From contig KN832562.1 of NCBI GenBank assembly GCA_000827205.1, positions 983,349 to 1,047,348 on the forward strand: DNA of 64,000 nucleotides. The letters are read 5' to 3'. Positions 23,898 through 35,680 of this stretch are shown piece by piece; the stretch's first letter is position 1; each line of letters starts with the position of its first letter. The DNA comes from Plicaturopsis crispa FD-325 SS-3. Its lineage: Eukaryota > Basidiomycota > Agaricomycetes > Amylocorticiales > Amylocorticiaceae. The position numbers were made by a program, and so were the translations under genes. The notes below the pieces were generated by a model, which saw only the letters and a program-made list of their open reading frames with translations, did not search any database and was not told the DNA's origin.

Positions 23898-24513
23898 CCG
23901 AATGGTTTCATATATTTGCCCTGCCATTCTTCCAACACCGATTTCGTTGCGTCGTGGACCTACTTACTACTCTTGAGTTTCTTGTTGTACCAGGTATCGT
24001 GTGAGCGATTGTATCGCCCTGTCCTACTCTTCACCCCGTCGTATCACCTCGTGGAATACCATTGCTTTGCGCAGGTTGTTCCCGTTTATCATAATTCCTG
24101 TTCTTTGGTGGCATCGTCCCTCAAGTTGGTCAGCTCGCTTGTAATTGTTGTCGCTGTGAGCACTGATACGTACTAAGGGCCCTACAGGTCAGTTCCCTGT
24201 TGTCTTCTTCTCTATCGACTGACAGGCAGTCTTCAAGTCACATAGTACACCACCACACACACCTTGTTATGGTCGTGATAGATACTATAAAAGGTATGAT
24301 AGAAACAGATAGACCCCCGGAAGCGCGCACGGACTGACATCCATCTTCTCGTACCCTTGACAGGTACCCGCGCTACTCAGGTTACTCTTGTATTCCGTGA
24401 TAGCAACAGTCACAGGCTTGACGACGCAAGCGCTGGCCGATACAACAACGTTTAGAGTACTTGTTCAGTGGTGAAAGTACTTTTGAGATCGTCTCGCTTT
24501 GACCGCGCACGGT
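23898..24513. other. Spacer between the tandem receptor-like genes
   Basis: 616 bp serving as 3' flank of copy 1 and promoter of copy 2. A TATA-like actataaaag lies near 24286-24295, about 220 bp before the copy 2 ATG. No gene seen. Confidence 0.5.
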
Positions 24514-25909
24514 ATGAAGTTAAGTTCGGCTGTACAGACCGCTCTAGCATGTGGGCTGCTGCCCGAGGCCATCCGCGCTGCTTCGATTATCCTCGATGAC
24601 ACGTCGCCTCTTATAGCGTACACTGAGGGGCAATGGCAGCCCGCTTCCGAACAAAACAGCTCTCTTGACTTCGGAGGATCACATATGTTGTGCCAGGACA
24701 GGAATGGGTTCGCGACATTCATGTTCACGGGTGCGTATTCATTCAAATTTAGCGCCACACGTACCGTTCGCTGACGGGTACCGTGGTGCAGGGATCGGGA
24801 TCGACTACTGGTCGCCGTTGTGGCCATACCCAGTCAACGTTCAGCTAACTCTGGATGACCAGCAGGCCGTTATTGTCGATCTACAAGATCACAGTGCACC
24901 TGAGGCGACCGGAGGCTCAGCGAACGTGCAGTCGAAGTCAGTATGGGGGCAGCATTCACTCGACAACGGGCAGCACACGCTAGTCATATCAATGGTCGAC
25001 AATGGGCAATATATTGTTGTTGATGCCCTTGAGTACGTATTTTATCCATGGCTACTAATCTGTATTGTCCTGACAGTCATCTTCCACAGGTACGACGATG
25101 GCACTGAGGCAACGAGTAGTTCTTCTAGTACAGCGTCTACTACCGCAGCGGCATCCACATCGACCAGCAACAATGGAATCCATACGACACCCGCTATAAA
25201 TGTACCCGCCATCGCTGCGGGCGCCGCAGTAGGCGGCCTTGTTCTCATGGGGCTCATAGCATGTGTGGCGTTTTGTTGCTGGCGCCGTCGTCAAAGGCAT
25301 TTACGGGTCGCTGGTGGCAGCCGCGCTGAGGCGCTGGATGGTGCGGGATTTACAGGGATGACCCAGCTGCCTATTATCGCGCCGAGGAACTCTGGCCCAG
25401 GTGCAAGCTCGCTGGGACAGGCTGCCTATGACCCGTGGACTGCCCATGACATTCCTCCGACACAGAAGCCGTATCACGCGTACTCTGCCTCGAGCGTGTC
25501 GACACAGAGCGCTCAGTACCTACCCCCAGGCGCCCTGTCTCCCTCGCCTTCGATGTCCACACGGCATGCCTCTGACGCGTCACGGAACGCATCCAGTACC
25601 CTTCCATCCATTCTGGAACTACAATCAGTCTCCAGTGCTCCACCACCGCGTCCTTTCTACGTGATGAATGCGCAGCACTCTGCCACATCATTACAGCTTT
25701 CGCAACATTCCGGCCAACCAATACTGCCGCCCAGCCATCCCGCTGAGAATCCCCCCTTCGTTACGGGCGGTGAGAGTGAAATCGCCGGGACGTCACTGCT
25801 GCCAGCTATAGTTTCGTCTGTCAGAGACAAGCAGGCGCGGGAGCTAAATCGATACACATCACCGGACTCACCCAGCAGGATGTTTTCGCCGCCGCCAGCG
25901 TATAGCTGA
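24514..25909 (+). CDS. Receptor-like single-pass membrane protein with lectin-like ectodomain, copy 2
   Basis: Tandem paralogue of the preceding gene with the same three-exon plan: 24514-24730, 24792-25032 and 25090-25909. A leader (MKLSSAVQTALACGLLPEA) is followed by ILDDTSPLIAYTEGQW, GGSHMLCQDRNGFATFMFTG, VNVQLTLDDQQAVIVDLQDH, HTLVISMVDNGQYIVVDALE and YDDGT. A Ser/Thr-rich stalk (SSSSSTASTTAAASTSTS) follows, which copy 1 lacks, then the transmembrane helix AIAAGAAVGGLVLMGLIACV, WRRRQRHLRV, and a disordered tail ending SPSRMFSPPPAYS. The final P-P-P-A-Y motif is a PY motif able to bind WW domains (as in Nedd4-type ligases); copy 1 also ends PPPAY. The two proteins share intron positions but are well diverged. 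Confidence 0.8.
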
Positions 25910-26417
25910 GCGCGTACTTATTTCCTTCGCTCAACCTTTTGTCCACGCTTTCAGCTTTCTTGCACGTTGTACCTCCACATTCTTTCGCCCACCACTACGC
26001 TCGAGCCTGTAAATAACTCTAACATGTAGTTAACATGTAGCCTTTTGAATTTTACCGTCTGAGATCTGTTCGGTCGTTCGTACGGCATGGTATTCAATAC
26101 ACATCGTATTCGATCCCCATATGGCACGTCCGTCGTAAATAAAGCAGTACTATAAGTGCGAGGTATATAACATGCAGTAATTCTGCAAAAGAGAGGAAAT
26201 CCTATACTTATATCGTATATCAGAGCTCTACGCGTCGTCGAAAGAGTGTCGATAGCAATGTGACAAAGCATTATATGGGGCGCACATACTTACAAATTAT
26301 CCCATCCTCATGAAATCGGAGGCCTTATGGGTAGCGCTGATACTCCTGCGGACCGTGATTCGCAACAAAGCGTTCCAGCTCGATGTCCGAATCTGTTGAG
26401 CCAGCCATTAGTTAGCA
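25910..26417. other. Convergent 3' spacer
   Basis: 508 bp between the stop of the + strand receptor-like gene and the stop of the - strand 7TM gene, so it holds both 3' UTRs and terminators. AT-richer than the flanks. No gene seen. Confidence 0.5.
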
Positions 26418-27634
26418 TCATATCATGGTACACGATGAAACGAGGGTGTGTGGCGTACTAGCTGCATATGGCGTACTTGCTTCATACGGTGGAGCCTCCG
26501 ATGCTGCTTTTTGGGAACTCATGTACATGGACACCGCCTCGGATGACCGTGGATCTCCAATGTCGATGGTCCCGACCGTGCCACCTGGTGCTAACGCACT
26601 CGTACTCGGTCCTTTGGGCCCACCGGCGCTTCCAAATTGCGTCGTGCTCCCATGCGAAATCTCCCTCTCTTGGCGGGCCTGCGAGCTCCCGGCCCACACC
26701 GTCGCGAACACCACACCGATCACGGCGACGGAGATGTTGGCGAGGATGACAAGGTTCACGGTGGTTGGGTTTACTTCGTTGAAGATGATGATGAGCTGCG
26801 CGAGCGAGAATATGGCGGGGAATACGAAATTCGAGACGGAGATGTAAAAGAGAGTGCGAATTTGACGGAAGAAGAAAGATCCTGGGGACCCGATGTTAGT
26901 GTAGGACAGAGAAACACATATCAATTTTGTTTTACCTTGCGAGCCTGCGGTTCCCACCCCATTTACGGACCGGGTATGTCGCTGGTTGCGCGCCCATAGT
27001 TTCAAGAGGAAGAGCGTGGATGCATAGCTGCATACGCGTCAATCGTTCCCTCACACAGAGGCGCATAGAAGCAGACTCACAAATTATCCACCAATTGCAT
27101 TACCCACTCGATCTTCAAATACGGCGCATTCGCCCAAGCATTCAACAGCTTTACCGGATCCGAAGAAGCCCTCCCAAGCACGACAGTAAACACGATGAAA
27201 TTAATGATGCGTGCGACCTTGAGGAGGACCGGAAGGGCGATGATAGAGACGAAACGCAGCATGTGCATTTGGGATGGTGGGTACACCACCAACAATCGTA
27301 CGAGGAGAATCGAGTCAACAATAATCGAATTGACGGTGCACAAGAGGCCAATGGCGAAGTTGATGGACACCGGTAGATTCGCAGAGGGGTCCAGCATTGA
27401 ACGGATAGAATAGTAGTCGATTAGGATCCCGATTATGATGGAAAGCAATATGGCGATGACATTTAGGACGAAGATGGGCTGCCGCCGCGAGTGTCTCGTA
27501 GAGAAGTAGAAGAGACCAGCGAGGAGGGGAAGCATAAGGATCATGAAGGTGTGCCCAACCATGATGTTCGACACGGATGGACTGACGACCGCAAGGTAGA
27601 CCGTCCCAGGTGGCGGGGGCGGGTACGCTGACAT
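26418..27634 (-). CDS. Seven-transmembrane protein of unknown function (possible GPCR-like)
   Basis: Multi-pass membrane protein read on the minus strand from ATG 27634 (MSAYPPPPPGTVYLAVVSP). Hydrophobic segments in order: MVGHTFMILMLPLLAGLFYF, VLNVIAILLSIIIGILIDYY, INFAIGLLCTVNSIIVDSIL, FVSIIALPVLLKVARIINFI, a segment near WVMQLVDN with FLLKLW after the intron, ISVSNFVFPAIFSLAQLIII, and VILANISVAVIGVVFATVWA. That makes seven. The cytoplasmic C-tail is Ser/Thr/Pro-rich and ends HTLVSSCTMI. At least two introns lie between 26880 and 27077. The topology resembles fungal GPCR-like proteins, but I cannot tie it to the STE2/STE3 or carbon-sensing families. A decayed relative lies at 29232-29844. 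Confidence 0.7.
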
Positions 27635-29231
27635 GGCTGTCAAATGTAGAGGAGGGGCGGGGGCGAGGAGCAGGCGCCAAGGTATAGTAAGTTAAGGTAT
27701 CGCGCAATCATAGAAAACTACGTACTTACTATAGGTGGTTTATTCTGTCAGGCACGGCCAGTTGGGTATGGTCTCTGCCAACTTCGCCGACGACCACGGG
27801 AGCGTAGTCTTGTTATCTCGACTCTCAGGACCGTTTGTCCAGCTCCAGAGTCAAAGCTGGCAAGTTTTAATGAAACTGGTGTTAGCACGCCTCCCTCCAT
27901 GTTGTCTCCATGATGGATGAATTGATTCCCCGTGAAATAATGCCGCCGGACGTCATTTTTAGTTTTGGAAGGACGGCGTCACGGCGTCAACACGCTATGT
28001 GTCCGGTTTCTAAAGCAACTCGCAATCGTTGAAATCCTGCATTCGAGGCTAAACTGAACAAAGGTCAGAGACGTCGACAATAGACTACACTATAACATCG
28101 AAGGTGCTTGCCACAGACCAAGGCAATGCGACTGGTCAGTGGTCACTCTTTTGTCGCGTAAGTATAGGACACCGCCATCATCATTGCACCGGCAAATAGA
28201 TCGCAGCGTAGGCGCTAAGATTGCGTCTGTTATCGTTCTGATTTTATCGGAGATGAAAAGGTGGAATGCCGCATGCGCTACCCATCTGCTCCAGCCTCCC
28301 TACGTGAAGTGCGTAATTAGTCGCGATTCAGGACGCCCACCGGGTACCGAGAGCATTGAATATTGACGTTCGAGGGCCGAGGTTCTAGCTGGCAAACTGC
28401 GTGCCCCTCGGATTTGGTCGATGTGGCTCAGCCTCAGTGGCTGTACCGTGAATTGACATCTGGTAAGTACTCAGGTGGCAATGCATGTGAATCAAAGAAG
28501 TACATACGCGCGCCAGGCCCGTCAGTTCATGATTCCACCTTGTTCAAGGTGCCCGCGACAGACGGATTCAGGTTCGACAACCCTGGGCCAGGACGGCCAC
28601 CGACGGCGTCAAAATGCAACCGATGATGGAGGAGCTTGGCCAGGGTAGTCTTTATGGAGACCACGCGTAACGCGCGTTCCGTGAAGCCCGAGTCGATGAA
28701 GGTCGGCGAGCATGTTCGATGACCGATCTCGATATTGTGCATACTGTACTCGAATGACTCGTAGACAAGCCTGAGTCGACAGCAGGGTTCTTATCTGTAA
28801 GCATGCCGTTGAGGGGATATAAACTGCTAGCATCAATAACATCGAGAGAGAATATTCATCTTTAAGCTTACGAGGGCATGTTGACACGGTCAGGCTAGCT
28901 CGCAGACATTCCGTAAATCGGATTGATAGTGTTTTGGCGTTTTGTGTAGGTGAGCAGAAGATATGCCTGTACCATCGGAGTATGTTAGATGGCAAGCCAG
29001 GGACAGGTAATGCAGAGAGGAACTAACACAATGGAATGCAATATACCGAGGACCGCCTCGACGCGACTTAGTCCTTAGGGATACCTAACGAGAAGCGTTT
29101 GCAAGTTTTGCGAACGCTAGCGCTACAAATTTGGGACTGCGTAAACACACTAACTCTTCGCTTGTGCTCTGAAATCAGCAAGGCATGCTCACCAGCTGAT
29201 GCAATCACAGACACTTCACTGCTTTCTCTCT
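27635..29231. other. 1.6-kb region without a recognised gene
   Basis: Upstream side of the 7TM gene followed by DNA with only short frames (28139-28366, 28363-28626, 28609-28995) lacking motifs. It may be degraded sequence related to the pseudogene that follows. Confidence 0.5.
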
Positions 29232-29844
29232 CTAGATGGCATGCGAATCATGTACTGAAACATATCGGCCAAAATCAGTGGTCTCCATTGATACCTCCTC
29301 TATACATCTCGAGGACGGTCTCTCCCGTGCGCCTGCGCTCCCTTCAGCGAGGGCTACAGTGTCAACCTGCGTGTAATAAGAGTCTTCGTATGACATGTGC
29401 ATGGGCTCCACGGCTTGTCGGGTCTGTGACTCCCAGCCCATACGGTCGCGAAAACGATGATAGCGATGTCCAAGAGCGAAAAACTGACTACGCACGGACA
29501 CGCTATAGAAAGTCATAGTAGACTGCGATTCTCGATGTAGTACAAGCCTGTGCCGCAGGCTAGCGTTTCCAACGCTATCAAAGCTACAATTCATAATTTC
29601 TTATCGCTGAATGATTCGGATTCAGACACTGCAAGCCTGACATAGAGTGGACGCACCTGTTCGGCGTCCTATGCTGGGTCCTCAGGCTTGCTAACTTCTC
29701 CAGATCCGCGCGATGCACCTTGAGAATTACAGCGGCAAAAGTCGGGTATACAGCCAAGTTTACAACGGTCTCGCAGTGGAAAAAGTTGTCGTGTTGTCCG
29801 AGATAGAGAAACGTTAGACGCGAGCAGGACGCGAGCGCGATCAT
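29232..29844 (-). pseudogene. Decayed fragment of a 7TM gene related to the one at 26.4-27.6 kb
   Basis: On the minus strand near 29440-29500, one frame encodes SLLDIAIIVFATVWAGSHRP, closely resembling the seventh helix of the neighbouring gene (ISVAVIGVVFATVWAGS). Upstream, near 29700-29790, another frame encodes VYPTFAAVILKVHRADL, comparable to its fourth helix (IIALPVLLKVARI). The order and strand fit a truncated paralogue with several frame breaks and no start or complete helix set. Similarity is judged by eye. Confidence 0.5.
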
Positions 29845-30003
29845 CCAAGCAATCGGCTCAGAGGCTCAGCCACAATCGGACCTTTTATTACACGAGTCTC
29901 GCCACATATCATCGCGTCGACTCTTGGCCATTTCGTTTTTGTCCTTTCCACTATCTCATTCTCCGTACCATTTCCTATATTTCCGTGCCTTACGTTGTCC
30001 GCC

Positions 30004-32780
30004 ATGCCCATCGTGGTAGACATCTCCTCCTCACCGGAGCCGGAGCCAGCTCGTATGCCGTCAAGAGGAGCCAAGAATGCAGCTGGCTCGTCCAAAACTC
30101 GCCAAACCCGGGCGCGTTTACGCGACGCCAGCATCGATGTCATTGAGATATTCGACAGCGACAGCGACGCGCCTGTTTCACGCGTCAAGTCGCCCTCTAA
30201 GAAGAGAGCGACCGGCCAGGGGGAGGCTGGTCCATCAACGCGCTCGCGGCAGAAGACGCCCCAAGTGCGCGCGGGTCCTTCACGCGTTACTGGCCAGGCG
30301 GTGGACGTTCTACTCACCCCGAATGGCGATAGGGCTGCAAACGACCCTCTCGCAGGTGCTCCTCCGCCGCGTCATGGCAAAGGCAAGGCGAGAGTGTTCC
30401 AAGACCCTTTGTTCTTGCCAAGCGACGAGGAAAATGAGTTTCCTGCGCTACCGAGAGACCCGTCATGGTCTCCTGTGCGCGCAGCTCCGCCGCACGATGA
30501 CCCGTTTCTTGAAGGACCACCAGCTCCAGAAGCACCGATGGAGCCCGCACCTCCGCTACGCCCGAAATCGCCAACCCCACCGCCCGCGGCCGACGCGAAT
30601 CCGATCGATACCTTCCTCGCTCGTATTCTGGAGATCGTCCCAGATGTACAGCCTGGCCATGCACTGACTCTTATCGAGCGCCACCTTCCGGCAGAGAACC
30701 AAGAGCAAGTCGTCGAGACCGTTCTCCACATACTATTTGAGGACCCCAAGTATCCGAAGATCGACAAGAAAGGGAAACGGAAAAGGGAAGAGGGCGAGGG
30801 CGATGCTGGCGCAGAGCGGGGCACACCCAAGTCCAAAATTGATTATGCATCGATGAATAGGCCGTTTGTCGGCGGCGCACAATACGTTGACATTGCCATT
30901 GTGAGTTCTCTCATTCACACAAACAATACCCGGATGACATTTACTTTCGAACCAGGAACAATTACTCGTCGATTATCCATATATTCCGAAAGCACATATA
31001 CGCAAGACATTTTTTGCTAACAACAGCCTCTACGCCCCCACATATATATTCCTGGAGGAGGAAAAGAAGAACGGACCAGCGACGTACGTGACGAAGACCC
31101 AGCCTTCGAGGGTTACAGGCAAAGGTAAAGCTATGAGCGACCCGGAGTTCGACAAGGAACGACAATGGTTGCTTTTAAAACAGCAGGAGGCAACTATCAA
31201 AGCGGACGAGGCCGCCGCGGAGGAACTGAATGAACAAGAATACGAAGAATGTGGCGACGGAATCGAGTGCGGATGCTGCTTCTCCACGTATCCATTTGTG
31301 CGTACTCCCCGCTTTTTTCTAGTGACCGCAGATTTACCGCTTGTGTTGCAGGATAAAATGGTCCAGTGCCCCGATGCGCACCTGTTTTGCACCACCTGCA
31401 TGACAACCTACGCGTCGACACTCCTCGGTTCGCACGACGCAAACATCGTCTGTATGGACCAGTCGGGCTGCAAGCTGCCCTTCCCGGAATCGGAGCTCCA
31501 GCGGTTCCTCTCGGAGAAGCTCATGGCGCTGTACGAGCGCGTGAAGCAGCGCAAGGAGATCGAAGCCGCCGGCCTGGAGGGCCTAGAAGAATGCCCATTC
31601 TGCGAATACAAATGCGTCATCGAGAATCCGGACGAGAAACTGTTTAGATGTGAGAACAGTGAGTGCGGGGCGGTCACTTGCCGGGAGTGTAAGAAGCCGG
31701 TGCGTTCCTCGAGTTATTGACGGGTTCGTATGCTCATCTCATGCATGGTTATGTCTCCGTCAGGACCATGTACCGAAGAGCTGTAAAGGTATGTTCCTGC
31801 CAGGATCATAGACGCGGAAAAGGGATATGACTTTGCTTGCAGAAATGGAAGAGGATAAGCATCTCGATGCGCGGCATGCTATCGAGGAGGCCATGAGTAA
31901 GTATCAAGTATGTTTGAGAGACAGCGTATCTAACACCATTCACAGCGCGCGCGCTCATGCGGAACTGCCCCAAATGCAACAAGGGTGTGTTCAGTCGTAA
32001 CTCTGTGACGTGCCGCACAACTAATTTTGTCAATCGCAGCCTTCGTCAAAGAACATGGGGTATGCCCATGTACCTCTTTGCTTTCGGGGCTCCTTACTGA
32101 CATTCTTTACGCAGTGCAACAAGATGACGTGCCCAAACTGCCACACCGTGTCCTGCTACATTTGCCGCAAGGTGATAAACGGTTACGAGCATTTTGCCAA
32201 TGTGAGTTTTTGCGTATCATCAGTCCTGCGGAGATCATTAACGAGGAGATATGCAGCCACCTCCTTATAACCGCGCACCCGATCCAAGTAAATGCGTGCT
32301 GTGGGACAATGGCGGTAACCCCGAAGCGAGACACGCCGACGAGGTACGTGCACTTGGCGGCCTCGAGGTAGTACGTGCTGTTCACTAACATGACACTGAT
32401 AGGTTAATGAAGCTGCTAAGAAGGCACTGGAAGAATACAAGCGCGACCACCCGGATGTCGACGAGAAAGACATCAAAATCGATCTTCCTCCTGCTCCCGC
32501 GGCGCCCGTAGCAGGGCCCGCGTACCCTCATGTTCTGCCTGCTCGCGTCCCAGCTCCGCTCAATGATCCCTTCCATGTAGGACGTCAGGCAGCGCTTCAG
32601 CGCTTCATAGAGCGACGCGAGCCTGACATGGCGCGTCAGGTTGAGTTTCATCGCCAGATACAGGAGCGCCAAGCGGAAGTGAGGGTCCAGATGATGATGA
32701 ACAGGAACGCGCTTGCGCAGGGGCCCGCAGCACCATTGAACGTCCATGTTAGGGTGGGAGGACGTAGAAAGCGACGATAA
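30004..32780 (+). CDS. RBR-type E3 ubiquitin ligase, RNF216/TRIAD3-like
   Basis: RING-between-RING ubiquitin ligase of about 755 residues in about ten exons. The disordered N-terminus starts MPIVVDISSSPEPEPARMPS and contains VIEIFDSDSDAP, a SUMO-interaction-like acidic/hydrophobic patch. A helical segment IDTFLARILEIVPDVQPGHA resembles the CUE/UBA-like region of RNF216. The catalytic module begins with RING1 (IECGCCFSTYPF-DKMVQC, HLFCTTC), then IBR (ECPFCEYKCV, LFRCENSECGAVTCRECKKP, HVPKSCK), then RING2 (MRNCPKCNKAFVKEHGCNKM-TCPNCHTVSCYICRKVINGY). The GCNKMTC segment should hold the cysteine that carries ubiquitin as a thioester. RING2 followed by GYEHF and a Cys-containing tail is typical of RNF216. 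Several very short exons in 31760-32120 join consistently in frame. The C-terminus is a long helix ending in GGRRKRR. Confidence 0.88.
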
Positions 32781-32894
32781 TACATGTATCCATGTTAATC
32801 TTTCTAAGTATCAGTTGCGATCTCTCTACTACTTCATCGCGCGTACGCGCTACGCTTCCGTATTCGTTCACCGTACTTCCAGAACAGCCAGGGT

Positions 32895-35051
32895 CTAAAA
32901 GTAGTGAACGCAATTAGCCAAAGAGTGAAAGGACAAGCAGAGCACGCACGCGGGACAGCCGATGACGATAGCTACGACGGCCAATACCGTGTCACCCTTC
33001 CCGAACCCGAGATTTGCGTACATGACGGGCGCAAATAACGGGAACCCGAACCCAGCGAGTGAGCGCAGAAAGGTAACCGCCGCAAGCGCGGACGCAGCGT
33101 GCAAAGTGAATGCATCAATCACATACGATTGAATGCATTGGACGTTGAGCATATTGCTGACGCCAATGAATACAATGCCCTGGGTTAAGTGAGCAAACAG
33201 AATTAGGAGGGGGATGTGAGATAGCTTACGATATCAGGGACAATCCAATGTACATGTGCTTCGACTGCCCATCCGCATATGAGCAGACCTATGGGGAGAC
33301 ATATTGTCCCGGGCACCATCAAAGCTATCTCAGCATGGTTAGTGTAGTACAACAGGACCCAGCTAGTGCAGGAGACAAAGGACTAAATTCACTCACGCAG
33401 GCGAAATTCAGGTCTCCCGATACCATTGTTACGTTCCTTCAGAAAGATGTAGATCCGATCGAGGAAGTGAGCATTGATTTGTGAGGATGCAGCCAGCCCC
33501 AGACCGAGTGCGAGGTAGTGTATGCCTGCGAATCCCGGACGTTGGCCATAAACACCCTCAAATATCGACGGGATGGTTGTCAGAAACACTTGCATACCAA
33601 TTAGTTTCTGATGTCGTATATAGTCCAGGGCTCCATACCGTATAAGAGGCCATAGATAAAGCCCATATATATGCCTAGCAGCTGTATGACTGGTTCGTGA
33701 AAGAATAGAATAATTGGCCGCGTGATTGCTCTCATAAAGATGTGCTGCCATCTGTGCAACATATTAGCTAGTCAGCGAGAACACGAGTCGTTTATGAAGA
33801 CACGCACTGTCGATCGTTCGACTCAAAAACTGTTCGTACCGGCCGTGAGATCGCACCTTTCTCTGTGTCCAACTGCATCGATTCGCGTATTAGCTTGGCT
33901 TTGCGTTCTAACAAGACAGGTGCGTAAGCTGGAAGGAACTGTATGTTAGTCGAAAGATATCAGGTTTGCGACAACAAATGGTGCTCACTTTCTTGCATGA
34001 GGAAAAAACCAGGGACTTGGACTACCGCTGCCAATATGCTCGTCGACCAGAACACCCATCGCCAGGTGCTTTTCTCCGCAATCCTTTGCTAACGTGTTAA
34101 TCACTGCATGCAGCATCTAAAGAGGGAACCAACCAAGCTCCAGCGATAGGACCTACGACAGGCCCCAAAAGTGGTGCAAGGGCATAAATCCCGAGTGCCA
34201 TCCCGCGTTCCTCTGTCCTCCATATGTCCCCGAGGACACCACCGCCGATACTGAGCGGAGCACTCCCTCCTAGGCCTGCAAGAAAGCGGAATGCAATATA
34301 TTGCCCTTCGCTCGTCGCGAAACCGCAGGCTAAGTTCCATGCTGCAGCAAAGACATGTTAGGTCGTATTTTCCTTGTATAGGCTAGCGATACAACGTACC
34401 AAAGTACCACACGTTACTGCATTGAATAACGCGCGAGCGCCCGAATATCTCGCTCATTGGCCCGAGGAAGAGAGGTCCTACCGCGTATGCGAGCACGAAA
34501 ACACTCGTGCACATAGCTAAAATGGAGTCGCTAGTGATACCGAGATCGGCACCGAGTCCAGAAGAAGCGGGCGCGATCATGGTCGAGGAGACGGGTGATA
34601 TGAAGGTGAAAGCCGAGACAATGAATGTCGCAGCCCATTTGCGACGGTTCGACCAGCTATGTCACGGTAGCGATCAGTACAGATAGTAGTGTATATGAAA
34701 CGGGTTGAAAAAGTGATGCATAGCCATGATTGCTTTCACAAATATCGAGGGTATGGGCCCCCTCAGCACACCCGGAGGGCCCGGGCATAATCATGATGCG
34801 GAACCATCCCGTATGCGGTCAAAAGCCTGTACTCACTTTTTTGGATTTTGCGGGTCGTCAGGGCCCTCCCAGTCAACGACATACTCGCTCTCGTCGTCGC
34901 CCCCACTGCTCGAACGCTTCTCTTCATCGTCTAGTTTGTGCTTGCGTCGATCGTCCCCACCAGACTGAACACCATGATCTTCGATCGAATTGGTGTCCGC
35001 CGTGGAGTCCACTGTGCACTTTTCTTCACGTCCGAGTCGGACGTTCGCCAT
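32895..35051 (-). CDS. Major facilitator superfamily transporter (DHA1 drug:H+ antiporter type)
   Basis: Plasma-membrane MFS exporter on the minus strand, starting MANVRLGREEKCTVDSTADT. The hydrophilic acidic N-terminus ends YVVDWEGPDDPQNPKK, a signature of fungal DHA1 multidrug transporters. TM segments follow with SVFVLAYAVGPLFLGPMSEI-FGRS (motif A), FRFLAGLGGSAPLSIGGGVL, GIYALAPLLGPVVGPIAGAW (motif C) and WRWVFWSTSILAAVVQVPGF. The second half has GIYMGFIYGLLYLFLTTIPS-IF, GLLIWGWAVEAHVHWIVPDI and SYVIDAFTLHAASALAAVTF-LRSLAGFGFPLFAP. The length, 12-TM layout and motif A/C order suit polyamine/drug exporters. The final residues (after VIGCPACVL) look short of the usual basic tail, so the last exon end is uncertain. 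About nine exons. Confidence 0.85.
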
Positions 35052-35680
35052 TCAGACTTATCGTTAAGCGGCTCGTCGACGCGCGAGGTCAACCTGTGAC
35101 AATGGATCTACTTGCATACATGCTGATATTTATAAAAATCATGGCGTAAGGACGCTGACAACTCCAGCACGAGATAAGAAAGAGCATACACGATGCTTGC
35201 ACCGGACTTGCACGGTGCCGTATGTGGCATTACAATCTGATATGCCGGGTGTCTGCACCAGCACCCGTCGCGCATAGTGTGAATCGCCCGATAAACTGTC
35301 GCGCGGAGGCACAGTTCAAGCCCTCGTAAGTGAAAAAGACAGCATGATGAAGACATCGAGGTCAATAAAACCTAGTGCCATCATTAAGCAAACGCTGATG
35401 AAGACCAAGTTCACACGGTCACTAAATCAGTGTTGCGTTAGGGTTTAAACGTTTGATCGTGTCATTGTCACTGTCAACTTCGCTATGCGCAACTTGCAGA
35501 CTCAGAAAATGACATTAACAATTGCAGGGAGTCACCAACAACATATAGGATTACATGCCCTGACGACGATTCAGAAGTACACTTTTCATGAAGGGGGCTT
35601 GGGGACGATCTGCGCAGTATCATTGCTGGCATGGATGGGGGACTCCGTACTCGCCCGCTTCCAGCTGCTTGAATGAACGC
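35052..35680. other. Intergenic region 5' of the MFS gene and 3' of the first AKR gene
   Basis: 629 bp without a gene that I can support. It contains the promoter of the minus-strand MFS gene and the 3' UTR of the AKR gene. Confidence 0.5.
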
